DNA from: Lachnospiraceae bacterium UBA3386
Lineage (GTDB): Bacteria; Bacillota; Clostridia; Lachnospirales; Lachnospiraceae
Direction: 5' to 3'
Length of the DNA stretch: 26,674 nucleotides
Assembly: GCA_002358875.1 (NCBI GenBank)
Contig: DEPS01000068.1
Location: forward strand, 41,460 to 68,133
Shown here: positions 1-12,000 of the stretch, in pieces
Layout of the letters: each line of letters begins with the position of its first letter
How positions within the stretch are numbered: the first letter of the stretch is position 1
Made by a program: the position numbers and the translations under genes
Notes under the pieces: generated by a model
What the model saw: the letters and a program-made list of their open reading frames with translations, nothing else
What the model was told of the DNA's origin: nothing
Databases searched by the model: none

Positions 1-3000
1 CCATATTGCGCCGCCGTTCACCGCGGCACTGCAGCCGCTGAACCCGCAATTCGTAATGTCGGTACTTACCTTTTTATTGCTCTCTTCGCGGCAGTTCATG
101 CCGTGGTACACAGCACCGCCGAGATCTGCAGTTGAGGCGCAATTGGCGAATGTAGAGTCGGTGATTGTCAGCGTAGCGGCGGAAGAGAACACCGCGCCGC
201 CGTGCCGCTTTGCCGTGCAGCCAGTGAAGGTACTGCCGGTGATGGTTGCTGTTGTTCCTGATCCACTGCCGCCAAGGTGGAGCGCGCCGCCGTCACGCAG
301 GGTAGAGACGCAGTCCGTAAAGATGCTGTCGCTCACAGTAACGGTCTTGACCTTGGTGTTGACAGCGCCGCCGTAGTGAATCACGCTTGTGACCTCGTAA
401 CGGTCCTCAGCTCGGCACTTGGTAAAGGTGCAGCGGGTGAGATTCATATAAGATCCCGGCCACATGTTATTATAGCCGTTTGAAAAATAGTTGTTTATAG
501 CGCCGCCCTCTTTGCCGGCCCAGCAGTTGGTAAAGGTGGAGTCTGTAAAATCCATGCATGGCACATAGCTCTGGATCGCGCCACCGGAGCCGTTCTGCGT
601 ACCCGAGGAGCAGTTACTAAAATCACAGTCGGTCACAGACAGCTCGGTTTTTGTGCGGGCAGCATTTCCATCGGGAGTAGCGATCTCCTGATTTGGCTGG
701 TAAACCGCTATGCCGCCGCCCTGGCCTTTGCAGTTGCAGCTTTCAAACGTGGAATCATCAACAGATACGCTCTTTCCAGCCTTTACGGCTGCGACGATTG
801 CGCCGCCGCGGCTCATGGTATCGCACGAGAGGAAGGCGCAATGCGAGACGGTCAATCCGTTGACGCCGTTGGCGCAGATGGCGCCGCCGCCGTTGCCGGC
901 ATTGTTGGTCTCCCCTGTTTTCGCGCTGCATTCGGTAAAGCTGCAGCCGGAAACCGTGACCAACGGGCCATCCCAAGTATCACATTTATCACCCTTTACC
1001 AGATCAGACGTGGGGATATTGGGGGTATGGGAGGTAGCCGCATAGATCGCGCCGCCGTAGTTCTTGCCGACGCAGGCGTTAAAGACGATACCCGGAGCCG
1101 CTTTGTCCGTACCGCCGTCGATCGTCAAGGGCTGGTTGCTGCTGTTGTGGTAGTAGATCGCGCCGCCGTGGCCCGCACTTGCTGTGCAGCTCTCGAAACA
1201 GATGTCCGACCCGACCAAATCCAGTTGCCCCCCGGAAACGACGCAGATTGCGCCGCCGCTCCTGGCATTCAGATTTTCAAATCGGCCCGCGTTTACAGTC
1301 AGCGTTCCGCCTGTGACCAGAACTGTGCCGTCGGCTTTCTCTGTATAAATGGTTCCGCTTTTATCGTTCGTATACGCAGTAAACTCACCATTACGCAGAG
1401 TAGTCCCCTCCGCAACAGTCATATTGCCGTCGGAGATTACAATCAAGCTGCCGACATAGACATTACGCGTCATTTCTGTCTCTACATTATTAACCTTCTC
1501 TGTTGTGTTGTAGGTGTACTGAATGTTCGGCGGATCGGCTTTTCTGCCCAGACTGCTGCCGCTGTCCAGAATGATCTTTTCGATCGTAATATTACCTTCG
1601 GACATGACAAAGCAAGTATCCTTAAATCCGTTGGCTCTGATCAGCGTCGCCCGATCCCGTGTGCCGACATAGGGAAAGCTCGCGTCATCCTTCTTCGCCG
1701 TGGTCAGCGTCATGGCCGCGTTCGGGAATTCGTGTTTCTCCGAAATCTCGTACTCGTCCACCAGCATCTTCACACACGCGGGGGTGGCTCCGTCTTGCCA
1801 TGTCGTCTCCCCTGTTTTTTTATAGAGAGGGCCGACATAGGCATCGAAGGCATCCGACAGTTTTCCAAAAACGGCAGGAGCATATACAGTTTCTCCGTTT
1901 TCTTCTTTGCCGGTATACAGGATGTTTCCGTCCGCATCCGTGATCTTGCAGACGCCGGGGATAAAGGTCACGGTGCCGTCCCGATCAACCTTGGCAATGG
2001 TGTGTGTCTTGTTGTCAGTCGAAGCCGTGAGCGCATATTCCGAAGACACAGCCATGGATGCGCTTTCCAGGCTGAGAACAAGCTTCACGCCGTCGGGAAC
2101 CGACAGATTTTTGCTCTCCCCTGCTTCGAGGGTGAAGCTTGCCTTTCCATCCGTGCCGGTGGTCAATTCGTCGGTGATGGCATATCCGGATACCAGCTTG
2201 TTATTTTGCGTCAGCGTTGCGATAACTGCCAGCTCCGTATTGTATCCGTTTTTGACTGTCACGACGCGCTCTTCGCGGGCAGGCTTCGCCCAGGCCGCGT
2301 AGAGCGTGATCGGCGCGGTCACAGTTGCAGTTTCAAAGTTGTAAGCCTTCCCCGGATCGATCTCTGTTTCGGAGGAATGATCCTGTTTTGCGTATCCTTC
2401 ATCCGTCGTCCAGCCGAGGAAGGTGATTCCCTCCGCCGTGGGATAGATGGGATCGGGCGTCGGGCGGGCAACCTTCTCATTGGTAGTTACCGCCTTCTGA
2501 TAGATCTTGCGGCCGCCGTCCTGGTCATGATAGCCTTCCATCTCTGTCGTCCAAGTGCCGCCGTTTACATCAAAGCTGACCAGCGGCTGCTCGGTGAAGG
2601 TGATGGTAGAGTCGGCAACGCTGTAGCGGAGCTTGCCCTTGAGCGTGAAGCGGCCTGTGTTATAGAAGTGTACATAAGCCGGGTCTGCAAACTCATGGAA
2701 GGAGGGCTCATTATTGATCGTGTAGTAGTAGCCCGGAGTGGAAATAGTGCCGCTTACAGTATACGGATCCTCATATTCCTCGATTTTCTTCCCCTGGGGT
2801 GCTACATGGTCGACTTCCAGAATGGCAGTCTCCCCGGATCTGACGCTTATTGTTGCCGCATGATTGGTCAAAGCCACCGCACTGTGGGCAGTTTTGTCAT
2901 CATTGACGCGGAACATCTTTGTGGCATAGTCGATTTTTACCGTTATACCATTGATGTCCGCAGAGGTATTATTCACCAGCACGAGGTTGATGAGCTGGGT

Positions 3001-6000
3001 ATTGACAAAGGCAACGGTTTTATTTGTCTCTACTGTAAAGCTGTCAGAAGCCGGTTCACCGTCTTCGGCAGTTACTCCGTTTACACTGGTTTCGTAGCCA
3101 ACGATAAAGTCTTCAGTCACAGTCAAAGTCACGCCGTAAGGCACTTTAAGTTCCCTGGACTGACCGTTTGTCAGCTCAAAGGTCATTTTGCCGTCGGTAA
3201 AGCCGTAGTCGTCATAGTCGTCGTCGTAGCTTTCGGGTTTTTCCTCCGTGCTTACCCAGTCTGTTACAGTGGCTGTGTAGGTAAAGGGTTCCAGGTTACC
3301 CGCGTAGCCGCCGACAGTATTCGTCACAGTGACAGTCTGCATCTTGCGCTCGTTTCTGAACACAATGCTATTGTCATTTTCAGTAACAGGGTCGATTGTA
3401 AGACTTGAAGTCTGGATAGCGCTTTCACCATTGCGGGAGACCGTCGTGTTGTAATACTCGTTATGACCGTTGGCGTCCGTCTCCACGACCTTCAGATTTG
3501 CGCCCTCGGGAATAACCAGCTTGACGCTCTTGCTGTGGACGGTCTGCGCAAGCTCCGTCGACGCGGCCTCGCTCTTTTCAAACGCAATGCGAATAACGGC
3601 CTTGCCATCTTCATCGGTCTTGATCGACCCGTCGGCGTCGGCGCTCATGTCATAGTTCACCGCGTTTTCCAGCGTGACCTCAAACTCGAAATAATCATTC
3701 GCCGAGACCTTGCCCGTCAGCTCTTTGGTCAGATCGATATGGGCCATTTTGCGCACGTTTTCAAACTTCACGTCCGCGCCGTCATTCGTCACGGAGGAGA
3801 TAACAAAAACATTATCATGCTCAGTGTCGCCATCCTCGATGACCGCACCCTCCATCTCCTCAGGCATGGTAAGAGCAGAGGCTGTGATCCGGTACTTGGA
3901 ATTCTCAGTCTCCGTGATGGTCATAGTCGCGCCGACCGGGGCCTTAAACTCCCGGATCGCAGCCGTTGCATTCGAAGGCGACATGGTAAAGGTCGCCACG
4001 CCGTTCGAATCGGTGACGATGTTATTGTCCTGGTTCTCTTCGTCTGTGTAGAGTGCAAAGCTCGTAACCGCCGTTCCGTCCGCCTCGGTCAGCTTGACGG
4101 TAAACCCGAAGGAAACAGGGTTCTTGCCTTCCAGTCTGTCATCCAGGGTTTTTGTCAGCTTCACATCCGCCAGTTTACGGGTATTTTTGACGGTGAAGAT
4201 GCCGCTCTCCTGCAGGGTGAATTCGCCGTTTTCAGACTGCTCATTGTTCCAGAAATAGACCGGCGTGTAGTTGGATTTGTTCTCTGCAACGGTATATATA
4301 CCTGCTGGCAGCGGAGAAATGCTGATACTGTCGCTCGCTTTTACCTGATGCAGAATAATTTTGCCCTGCATACCCTGTCTGCCGGGAACAACACTGTAGT
4401 CATAGTTGCCCCGGATCGTGTAACTGCCCTTCCGGATCACCGAGGAGGTGAGCGTGATATCAAAGCTTTCGTTCGGATTCGCGCCGATACCCTCATATAC
4501 CTTATCGATCTCTACCGTCAAGCCATTCCAGACGATACTGGTGGGGCTTCCCTCACCCACTTTGCCAAGGTAGCCGTAGGTATCGTTGAAGAAGCAGTTG
4601 AGTGTGGCTTTTGTTGAATCAGCCAGTCCATATGCTGCGGTGGCAAACTGTTCGCCGATCTCCATGTGTCCGGGGAACGCCGTAACGCCGATTCGTGCGC
4701 CGACGTTAAGACCGGGATCATCCACAGTGATGATCTGATTGCTGTTGCTATTGATATAAAGGTTGGCTGCTTGATTATACGTATTTGTATTGCCGTTGAT
4801 AATGGGGGTACCGGTGGGATAGACTCTGACCTCGCTGTTTCCTGCCACGACTGCACCGTCTTCCGCGTCGGTATTGTCGGTGATGCTGCCGCCGCTGATA
4901 TTCAGTGCGCCGCCGTCAAGCCAGATTGCGGAGGCGTGGGGGGCGCTGTTGCCGGTGATTTCAACGCCCGGAACGATGTTCATTGTGCCGTTGCTCCAGA
5001 TCGCGCCGCCCTCGCCGTCGGTCGCGGAGTTGCGCAAGGCGGCCTTGTTGTTCAGGTTCAACGTGCCGGTGCTGTTCACCAGGCCACCGCCTTCGGTAGC
5101 GGTGTAGCTGTCCTTCGCGCCGTCGAGGACGATGTTCTCCAGAGTCAGAGTGCCCGCGTTTTTGAGCATGCTGCCGCCAACCCCGCCGCGTGTGATGACG
5201 GCACGGTCGGCTTCTTCCCCGCCCTTGAAGGGGAACATCGGATCCTCAGTGGATGCCGTGGTGAGAGTCAGGCTCTCTCCCTCTGTGAGGTTGATCCCAT
5301 CCGTTGAGGGGATGATGTAATCCTCCAGCATGTAGATAGTCCGGGGTACATCATCATGAGAGCGGATATACGCCAGGGCGCTTTTCAGGGATTCGAAGAT
5401 GACAGGGTCGCCCTCCGCCGGCAGCACCTTGCAGACCGCGCGCAGGGTATTGATATAGGTGAGGTTTGTGCTGCTTTCGCTTATCACTGCATAGGAGAAG
5501 GTTCCGCTGTTAAGCGTCTCGCCGCCCGTACTTGTCTGAACCGTATACTCCGGATCCAAAGTCTCGGTGATGGTGGCAGTCGTGCCGACGGGGAGAGTAA
5601 GCGCAATAGAATCTGTCGGCTTGAGATAGAATTTCACTTCGCCGTACCAGTCCGTCACCAGAGCATCGTCCGGGTTTACCGTCCAGAATCTGATGGGATG
5701 GCTGTCATTTGTCTGCAGCTTCAGCGTAAATTCAAACGCTCTCTCCAGGGACTCCGGCCGTGGATCGTCCACAAGCTGTGCCTTTTCCACGGTGAGGGTG
5801 GCTGTCTCAGACTTGACTTTGTTTTGGATGGTGACGCTCTCCGTATTAAAAACTGCGTCCCCCAGATATCTGTATTCTATTTTATAGGTTTCATCACCAA
5901 AGAAGGGGACGGTCTCCAGGGCATAATAGCGATAGGGATACCCCGAATCATCCACCAATTCGAGATCATCAATTGTGTACGTCCAAACGTTGCTGTTGTC

Positions 6001-9000
6001 AAGGGTTAGACCACTACGCACCTTTTCTGCTTGACTGAGGTGAGATGACATCTTTTCACTGGTAACAACTTCGCTCCCCTCCTCAGGAAGGACAAAGTCG
6101 TTAGACCGGTACACATCAAAGATGACAGTCGGCTGCTTTTTCAGTTCGTCGCTTTCCGTGATTCTTGACCCATCCGGGTTATACCATTCCTTGGTTATGC
6201 TCAGCGATGTGGCTTTTCTGTTGCGCACAACGTACACACCCGCGTCGGACACGCCGTACTCCTGGACATAGCGCGCTTCGAGAGGCGCAATATCGTTAAT
6301 CTTCTCTTCTTTGATGGAATAGGTGATATTTTGGTTGGATGCGTCTCTGGAGGGAAGACCTGTGAAGGAATTATTGTTGTAAGGAGCCGCGCTGCTGAGT
6401 TCTACAAGCTTAGGATTTTCTCCGTCCATAACGGCTGTCGGTTCTGCCCCATTGACAGACTGATACAGTCCAATCGTTACCTTCTCGACATTCTCCGGCC
6501 ATGTATTGCCCTGCCAGAGCACCATGACGGGGATTGTAAGCAATTCCTGCTGGTTGCCAACCGTAATCCTGTCTCCGGAGTTTGTCAGGTTGACCGCCGT
6601 TTTGCCCTTGGGGAGATTCGCCCGAATGGTCGGCTCCAGAAGATCATCATTGCAGAAGTAGAAGTAGCGCCACTCCTCATGACCGTCCTCGGGCAGCAGA
6701 TAACCTTCCGGCGCTTTTGTCTCTACGATACCGTAGAGAATATAAGCCTGATAGGTATCGCCGCCGCGGATCACCAGCTCACCGTTATTATCCGTCGTGT
6801 AGGTTGTAACCGGATCGCCGACAGCAACACCGTTTTCGATCCTGAAAACGCTGAATTTGGCACCGGAGAGCAGCTCGCCCGTTTTCTTATTCATCTTGAC
6901 GAGGGTGAGCTGGGATTCCTCATAGCGGTTGTCAATGACGACGTTAACGCTGTCAGATCCCGATTGAATATTAAACAGCTGCGGCGTCGTTTCCGGCTTG
7001 GCTTCGCTCCCGCCCACCATGCAATAATACTTGGTTACTACATTGATCTGTTCGGGCAAATCCCAAGGCTTCTCATTCTCTTCGATTACGCGGTATGCAT
7101 CAAATGTTGACAGCTGCGTGGTAAACGTGATGGCACCCCATTTGGCCTCGGAGACATAATGCCTCTCTACATCCTCCCATTTTCCCTCGACCTGGTGCTG
7201 CAGGACAACCTCGACGTTATTCTGCTGATCCTCCCGCAGGGCATAGCTGCCGGAAAAGCGGATCGAGACCTTGAGACCAGGTGTAGCCGCATAGAGACGC
7301 ACCTTCATCGTGTCGCCATTGTAGTAGGTATAAATACCGCCGGAGTTATAGCTGGGGTCATCGGTGATCATAAAGCTGTAAAGGGTATTGTCTTTCTGGT
7401 AACCCGCCGGGGCCTGAATCATCTCCAGATAGTAGGCGGTGTTTTTCTCGATGCTGATGCCACTGCTCTCATCAAGTTCGATAATCGCATAGCCCGAGCC
7501 GTCGTCGGTCGTGGTAGTGGTAAAGGTAACGGGATTTCCCGGCGCGTACTCCATTGCCCGTTGGTTAGCGTCAAGGAGGATGAATTGCACACCGTTCACG
7601 CCGGTCTGCATCTGCCCATCAGCATAGACGTAGAGTCTCACCATGTAGTTCGTGCCGAATCCTGCTACGTCGGAGGCGCTGGGGTAAATGGCCATACCGT
7701 CTTCATATCCGGGTGTTTCTTCTGTAACGCCGGCTGTAGTTCTGGCGATCTCCGCCGCATCAGCTTCTTTTCCAGTTTTCAGTACCGCAGTGCCGCGAAA
7801 GTGCTTTTTCTCTCCCGGCTGGGCTGTGATGCGCGTGCGGTAGGTGATGGTGACAGCGGTATTGTCCGGGATGACAAAGGTACCGGTATTCCCGCTGTAG
7901 TCATAGCTGATTTCACTGCCGGAATCCACGTTGATGCTGTTATAGTCAATGGATTGACCGGCGTCCGTCTTTGTTTCCTTTGTGGGGTAATCATCATCAA
8001 AGGTATCTGCGAGTATGAAGCTGCTGCTGCCGCCGTTGAGAGTATAGCCCTTGGGGTTCACCGTGACCTTCCAGCTTGCCCAGGAGCCTTCGAGTCCGAG
8101 AAATTCCCTGGTGATCGGACTGTAGGGAACGTCGGTTGTGACAGTGACCGTATCGTCATCCAGGATGTTGGAGGGGTTGGGTTGAGCGCCTGCGTCGTTG
8201 TTCGTGATCGTGAGGGTGTTCTGAGCCGTGGTCGTCTGCGTGTCCCTGTTATAGCTTCCGTGCTGAGGCTTCGCCGTATAGGTCAGGGTGATTCTGTCGC
8301 CTTCATACATGTGGGCGACGGTGAGGGGGAAGGCGGTAAAGGCTGTTGCAACGCCCGGCTCCACATCCGCCCCGTTTACCTGCGTGGAAGACTTGCCCTC
8401 GGGCAGAACAAAGCCCGCCTTATGGGCATAGGTGTAGCTGCCGGACACATTCCCGTTCGTGGAGTCCGCGATGGAAACAAGGTATTCTTGCCCATCAAAG
8501 TCAAGATCGTTCTCCGCTTCCACGACTGCCGTATAGGTGACGGTTCCCGTCTCCGCGTTGTAGTCTCCCGCTGTAAAGGAGTTGACCTTTACATTGTGGG
8601 ACTTGACCGCGGACAGGGTAAGACTGTCGGCAAGCTCATAGTCGTGTGGAACTGTGCTCACCTGAACGGAGACGGGGATGGTGAAGCTGACCGCAGTTGC
8701 TGCGCTGACCGCTGCCGCCTGATCGCCGTAATCGCCTGTTACAGTAAGAACGCCTGTTTCCGCGTTGAAAGACACAGCGGCAGTGACGGAGAGCGTTTGC
8801 TCGCCGCTTTGGATATTGAACGTGATGGTCGAGGGAACAGCAGAAACCGTAAGTCCCGCCGGGAAGGTATAGGTCATCGGCGCTGACAGCTTCATCTGGC
8901 GCTCGCCCTCCTCCCCCTCCGGGATTTCGGAGAAGGACAGGGTCAGATTCAGGAGATCGTCCTCTTTTACGATGGCAGGCGCCGACAGCCCATGGGTTTC

Positions 9001-12000
9001 TGTTTCGCCATCATAGCTGTAAACGGTGCCATCGTCCAGGAACAGGTTGAGATTATCCGATTCCTCCACTACCTGGCATTCAACGCTTATATTGCCGGTC
9101 ATGCCGTTTTTGAGCGTGACCGTCAGCGTCTGCGTATCAGTGAAAGCATTCAGACACTTCACTTTCAGATCATCAGTAACTGTCATAACGCTCGTGTCAG
9201 AAACAGAAATGCTCTCAACATCCGTGCTTTTGATGGCGGTGATGCCGCAGGCCGTGAAAATATCTTCCAGTGTTGCGATGTCGTTTTTCTTAATGGTATA
9301 GGTATAGTCACCCCAGGAGAATACGGAAACGCCGTCCGGTATCCCAGCGGGGAGGTCTTCAGTCTTCCCGTCAAAATAGATCACCAGATTCGGGCAACCA
9401 GAAACGTTCAGACTGGTAACGGACGCGGGCAGCTTGAGTGCGGTCAGAGAAGTGTTGTTGGATACGTCGATATTCGTCAGCGACGTTTCGCTCAAATCCA
9501 GCGCAGTCAGACCTGTACAGCCAGATGCATTCAGGGATGTTGTGCTGCTGGGTACTTTCAGGCTGGTCAGGCCCGTGCAGCCGGAGACATTCAGGGAAGT
9601 CACACTGCTCGGAACGGTCAGGCTGGTCAGGCCCGTGCCGGAAACATCCAGTGTGGTCAGCCCTGTGCAGCCGGAAAGTTCAAGGGTCTGCAAGCTGTTC
9701 CATCCGCTAAGATCCAACGTTTTAAAATCATCGTTTGTGCATCCATTTGCCTTTAACGTTTCCAGAGAACTCTTGCTTGTACCAAAGCCTGCTCCCGTTG
9801 TTGTAATATGACTCGGTTTCAATTTTGTCCCAGAGATGTTCAATGTTTTAATATGTCCGCATTCCGCAAAACAATTATCGCCTAATGAATTCAGTTGACT
9901 ACAACCAGAGAAATCAACAGTTTCCAATTTGGTAGCACGGAATGCTTGTTTTCCAATTGTCGTTAGTTGATCACATCCCGAAAAATCAATAGCCTCAAGA
10001 CTACTTCCAGCTGGCTCTGGATCCCATTTCGTTCCCTTAAACAGATCCGTGCCAACTGTTTTCAGAGTAGTACACTTTGACGCATCAACACTCACCATGT
10101 AATACGTTCGCGTCAGCATGTTATTTCCTAAATGAGTAATTCCGTCTTCAAAGACAACTCTTTTGATCTCATTCCTCAGATCCATGCCATACTGACCCCA
10201 AGGTGTATTAGCCGGAGCAGAAAAATCATTCATCTCTCCAGTTCCCGAAATGGTCAATACGCCCTCAGTATCAATCACCCAGTTTCCGCTTCCTTTTGTG
10301 CCATTCTCCCACGTTCCGCTTACCGGCAGCGTCACCGCATCCGTCACCCGAATCTCCACGTTCTGCCCGTTTTTGAGCGTGAGAACCAGCGCCTCCTCCG
10401 TCTGGAATGGCGCAAGGGATTTAAGCAGCCAGTCGGAATCCAGTTTTTCAACCCCGACCAAATCCGGGTTGGAGAAGGTTACATCCTCAACATCATCAAC
10501 CGTAATCTCCGTCACTCCCAGCTTTTCAAACAGCTCAGAAAGCTTTATCTCACTCTCCCCGGCGATGCTATACGTATAATCTCCCCAGTGGAAATCTACC
10601 GTATACCCCGTCAAAACATAAACCGAGAACCCATCCGTCTCGAATTCCACCGTCCCGTTAGCCACTTCACACGGAATTTCATAAACCGAGAATCCGTCGA
10701 ATGTGCCTTTTTCATAAACTGAGAATCCATCCGTCTGGTCATCATTAACCGAGAATCCATCCGCTTTTGAGCCTTCTTCCCCCTTCTTCTCGAAGTGGAC
10801 AACAGAAATCTCCTCTTCTTCCTCTACATCCTGATCCATCAGCCGTACACTGACCTTCACGTTCTTATCCGGCTGGTACTTCTCGCCAGTCTCAGGATCC
10901 GTCAATTTGATGTCAAAAGCCTTCGCAAAAGAAAGATCCTCGGGCACTCTGCCCAGAGTTTCAGCCGTTTTTGCAACATAGGCGTCGTATTCCGGGGTTC
11001 CTTCCAGAAGTTCCGTCACTTCCAGTTCTGCATCGGCGGGAATCCCACTCGTGGAATCATATTCCACCTTGATTTCATAAGTATTTCCGTCACTCGCTGT
11101 CAGCGTCTGTTCCTTCACGGTCTGGACAACGACATACACAGAAAAACCATTCGTCTCGAACTCAACAGTCTCCCCCTTCACGCTGCTGGCCATGACACGG
11201 GGGCTGCTGCCGCTCTTCCTTCCCTGCCCTTCCTTCTGCTCAAAGTGGACGACTCTGATCTCCTCATCCTCATTGATCTCCTGATTCAGGAGCTGAATGC
11301 TGACTTTGACGTCCTCTGCCGGCTGGTACTTTTCACCGGTCTTGGGGTCGGTCAGGCTGATGTCGAAGGCCCTGGCAAAGTTGAGGTTTTCGGATACTGT
11401 GCCAAGAGCCTTGGCGCTTTTAGCCACATAGTCGTCATAGCCCTCTTCGCCTGCCTTTATCTCCCGGACGTCGAGCTGGGCGTTTTCGGGGATGCCGGAG
11501 GCGGTGTCATAGGAGACAGTGACCAGGTATTCGCTGCCGTCGGAAACGGTGAGCTTTTTGCTGGCAGTGATTATCTTGATGACATAGGAAAGAGGCCCCT
11601 GTGCCTCAAACTGTACGGAGCTTCCATCAATGTCTGTGATCTCGATTTTTTCAAGCCCGGGGGCGCTGTCCCCGGAGTTTCTCGCGCTTTCGGCGGCGGT
11701 CTCTGTCCCGCTCTCTTCGTCGGCCGCGATCTCGTCAATCGTGTCCGATGTCTCCCTCACAGAATCCGCTGCGCGGCTGCCGCCGTCTCCGGCGACGCGG
11801 TAGACCTCGATTTTGCTGCCGGCCTGCAATGCCTCGCGGATGGCAGGATCAGAGATGGTCACGGTCACGGGAAGGTCGGGCTCATACTGTCCGGCCTCCT
11901 TGTCGGAAAGGGTGATGTCCACCGCGAGGAGCTCCTCCGATCCCGATTTGCCTGACCTGGAGTCAGATGCAGCATCCGAAGAAGAATCGAGGGAGAGGCT

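Noticed and set aside
1..1300. Frequent gcgccgcc motifs looking like a DNA repeat array
   Set aside because: They are spaced irregularly and encode the recurrent GGAI turns of the beta-helix domain; the repetition is at protein level.
841..3408. 855-codon plus-strand open frame
   Set aside because: It is antisense to the adhesin frame, has no ribosome binding site or recognisable domain, and its low-information sequence is what GC-biased codons of the real gene give on the other strand. The same holds for other plus-strand frames between 3463 and 13755.
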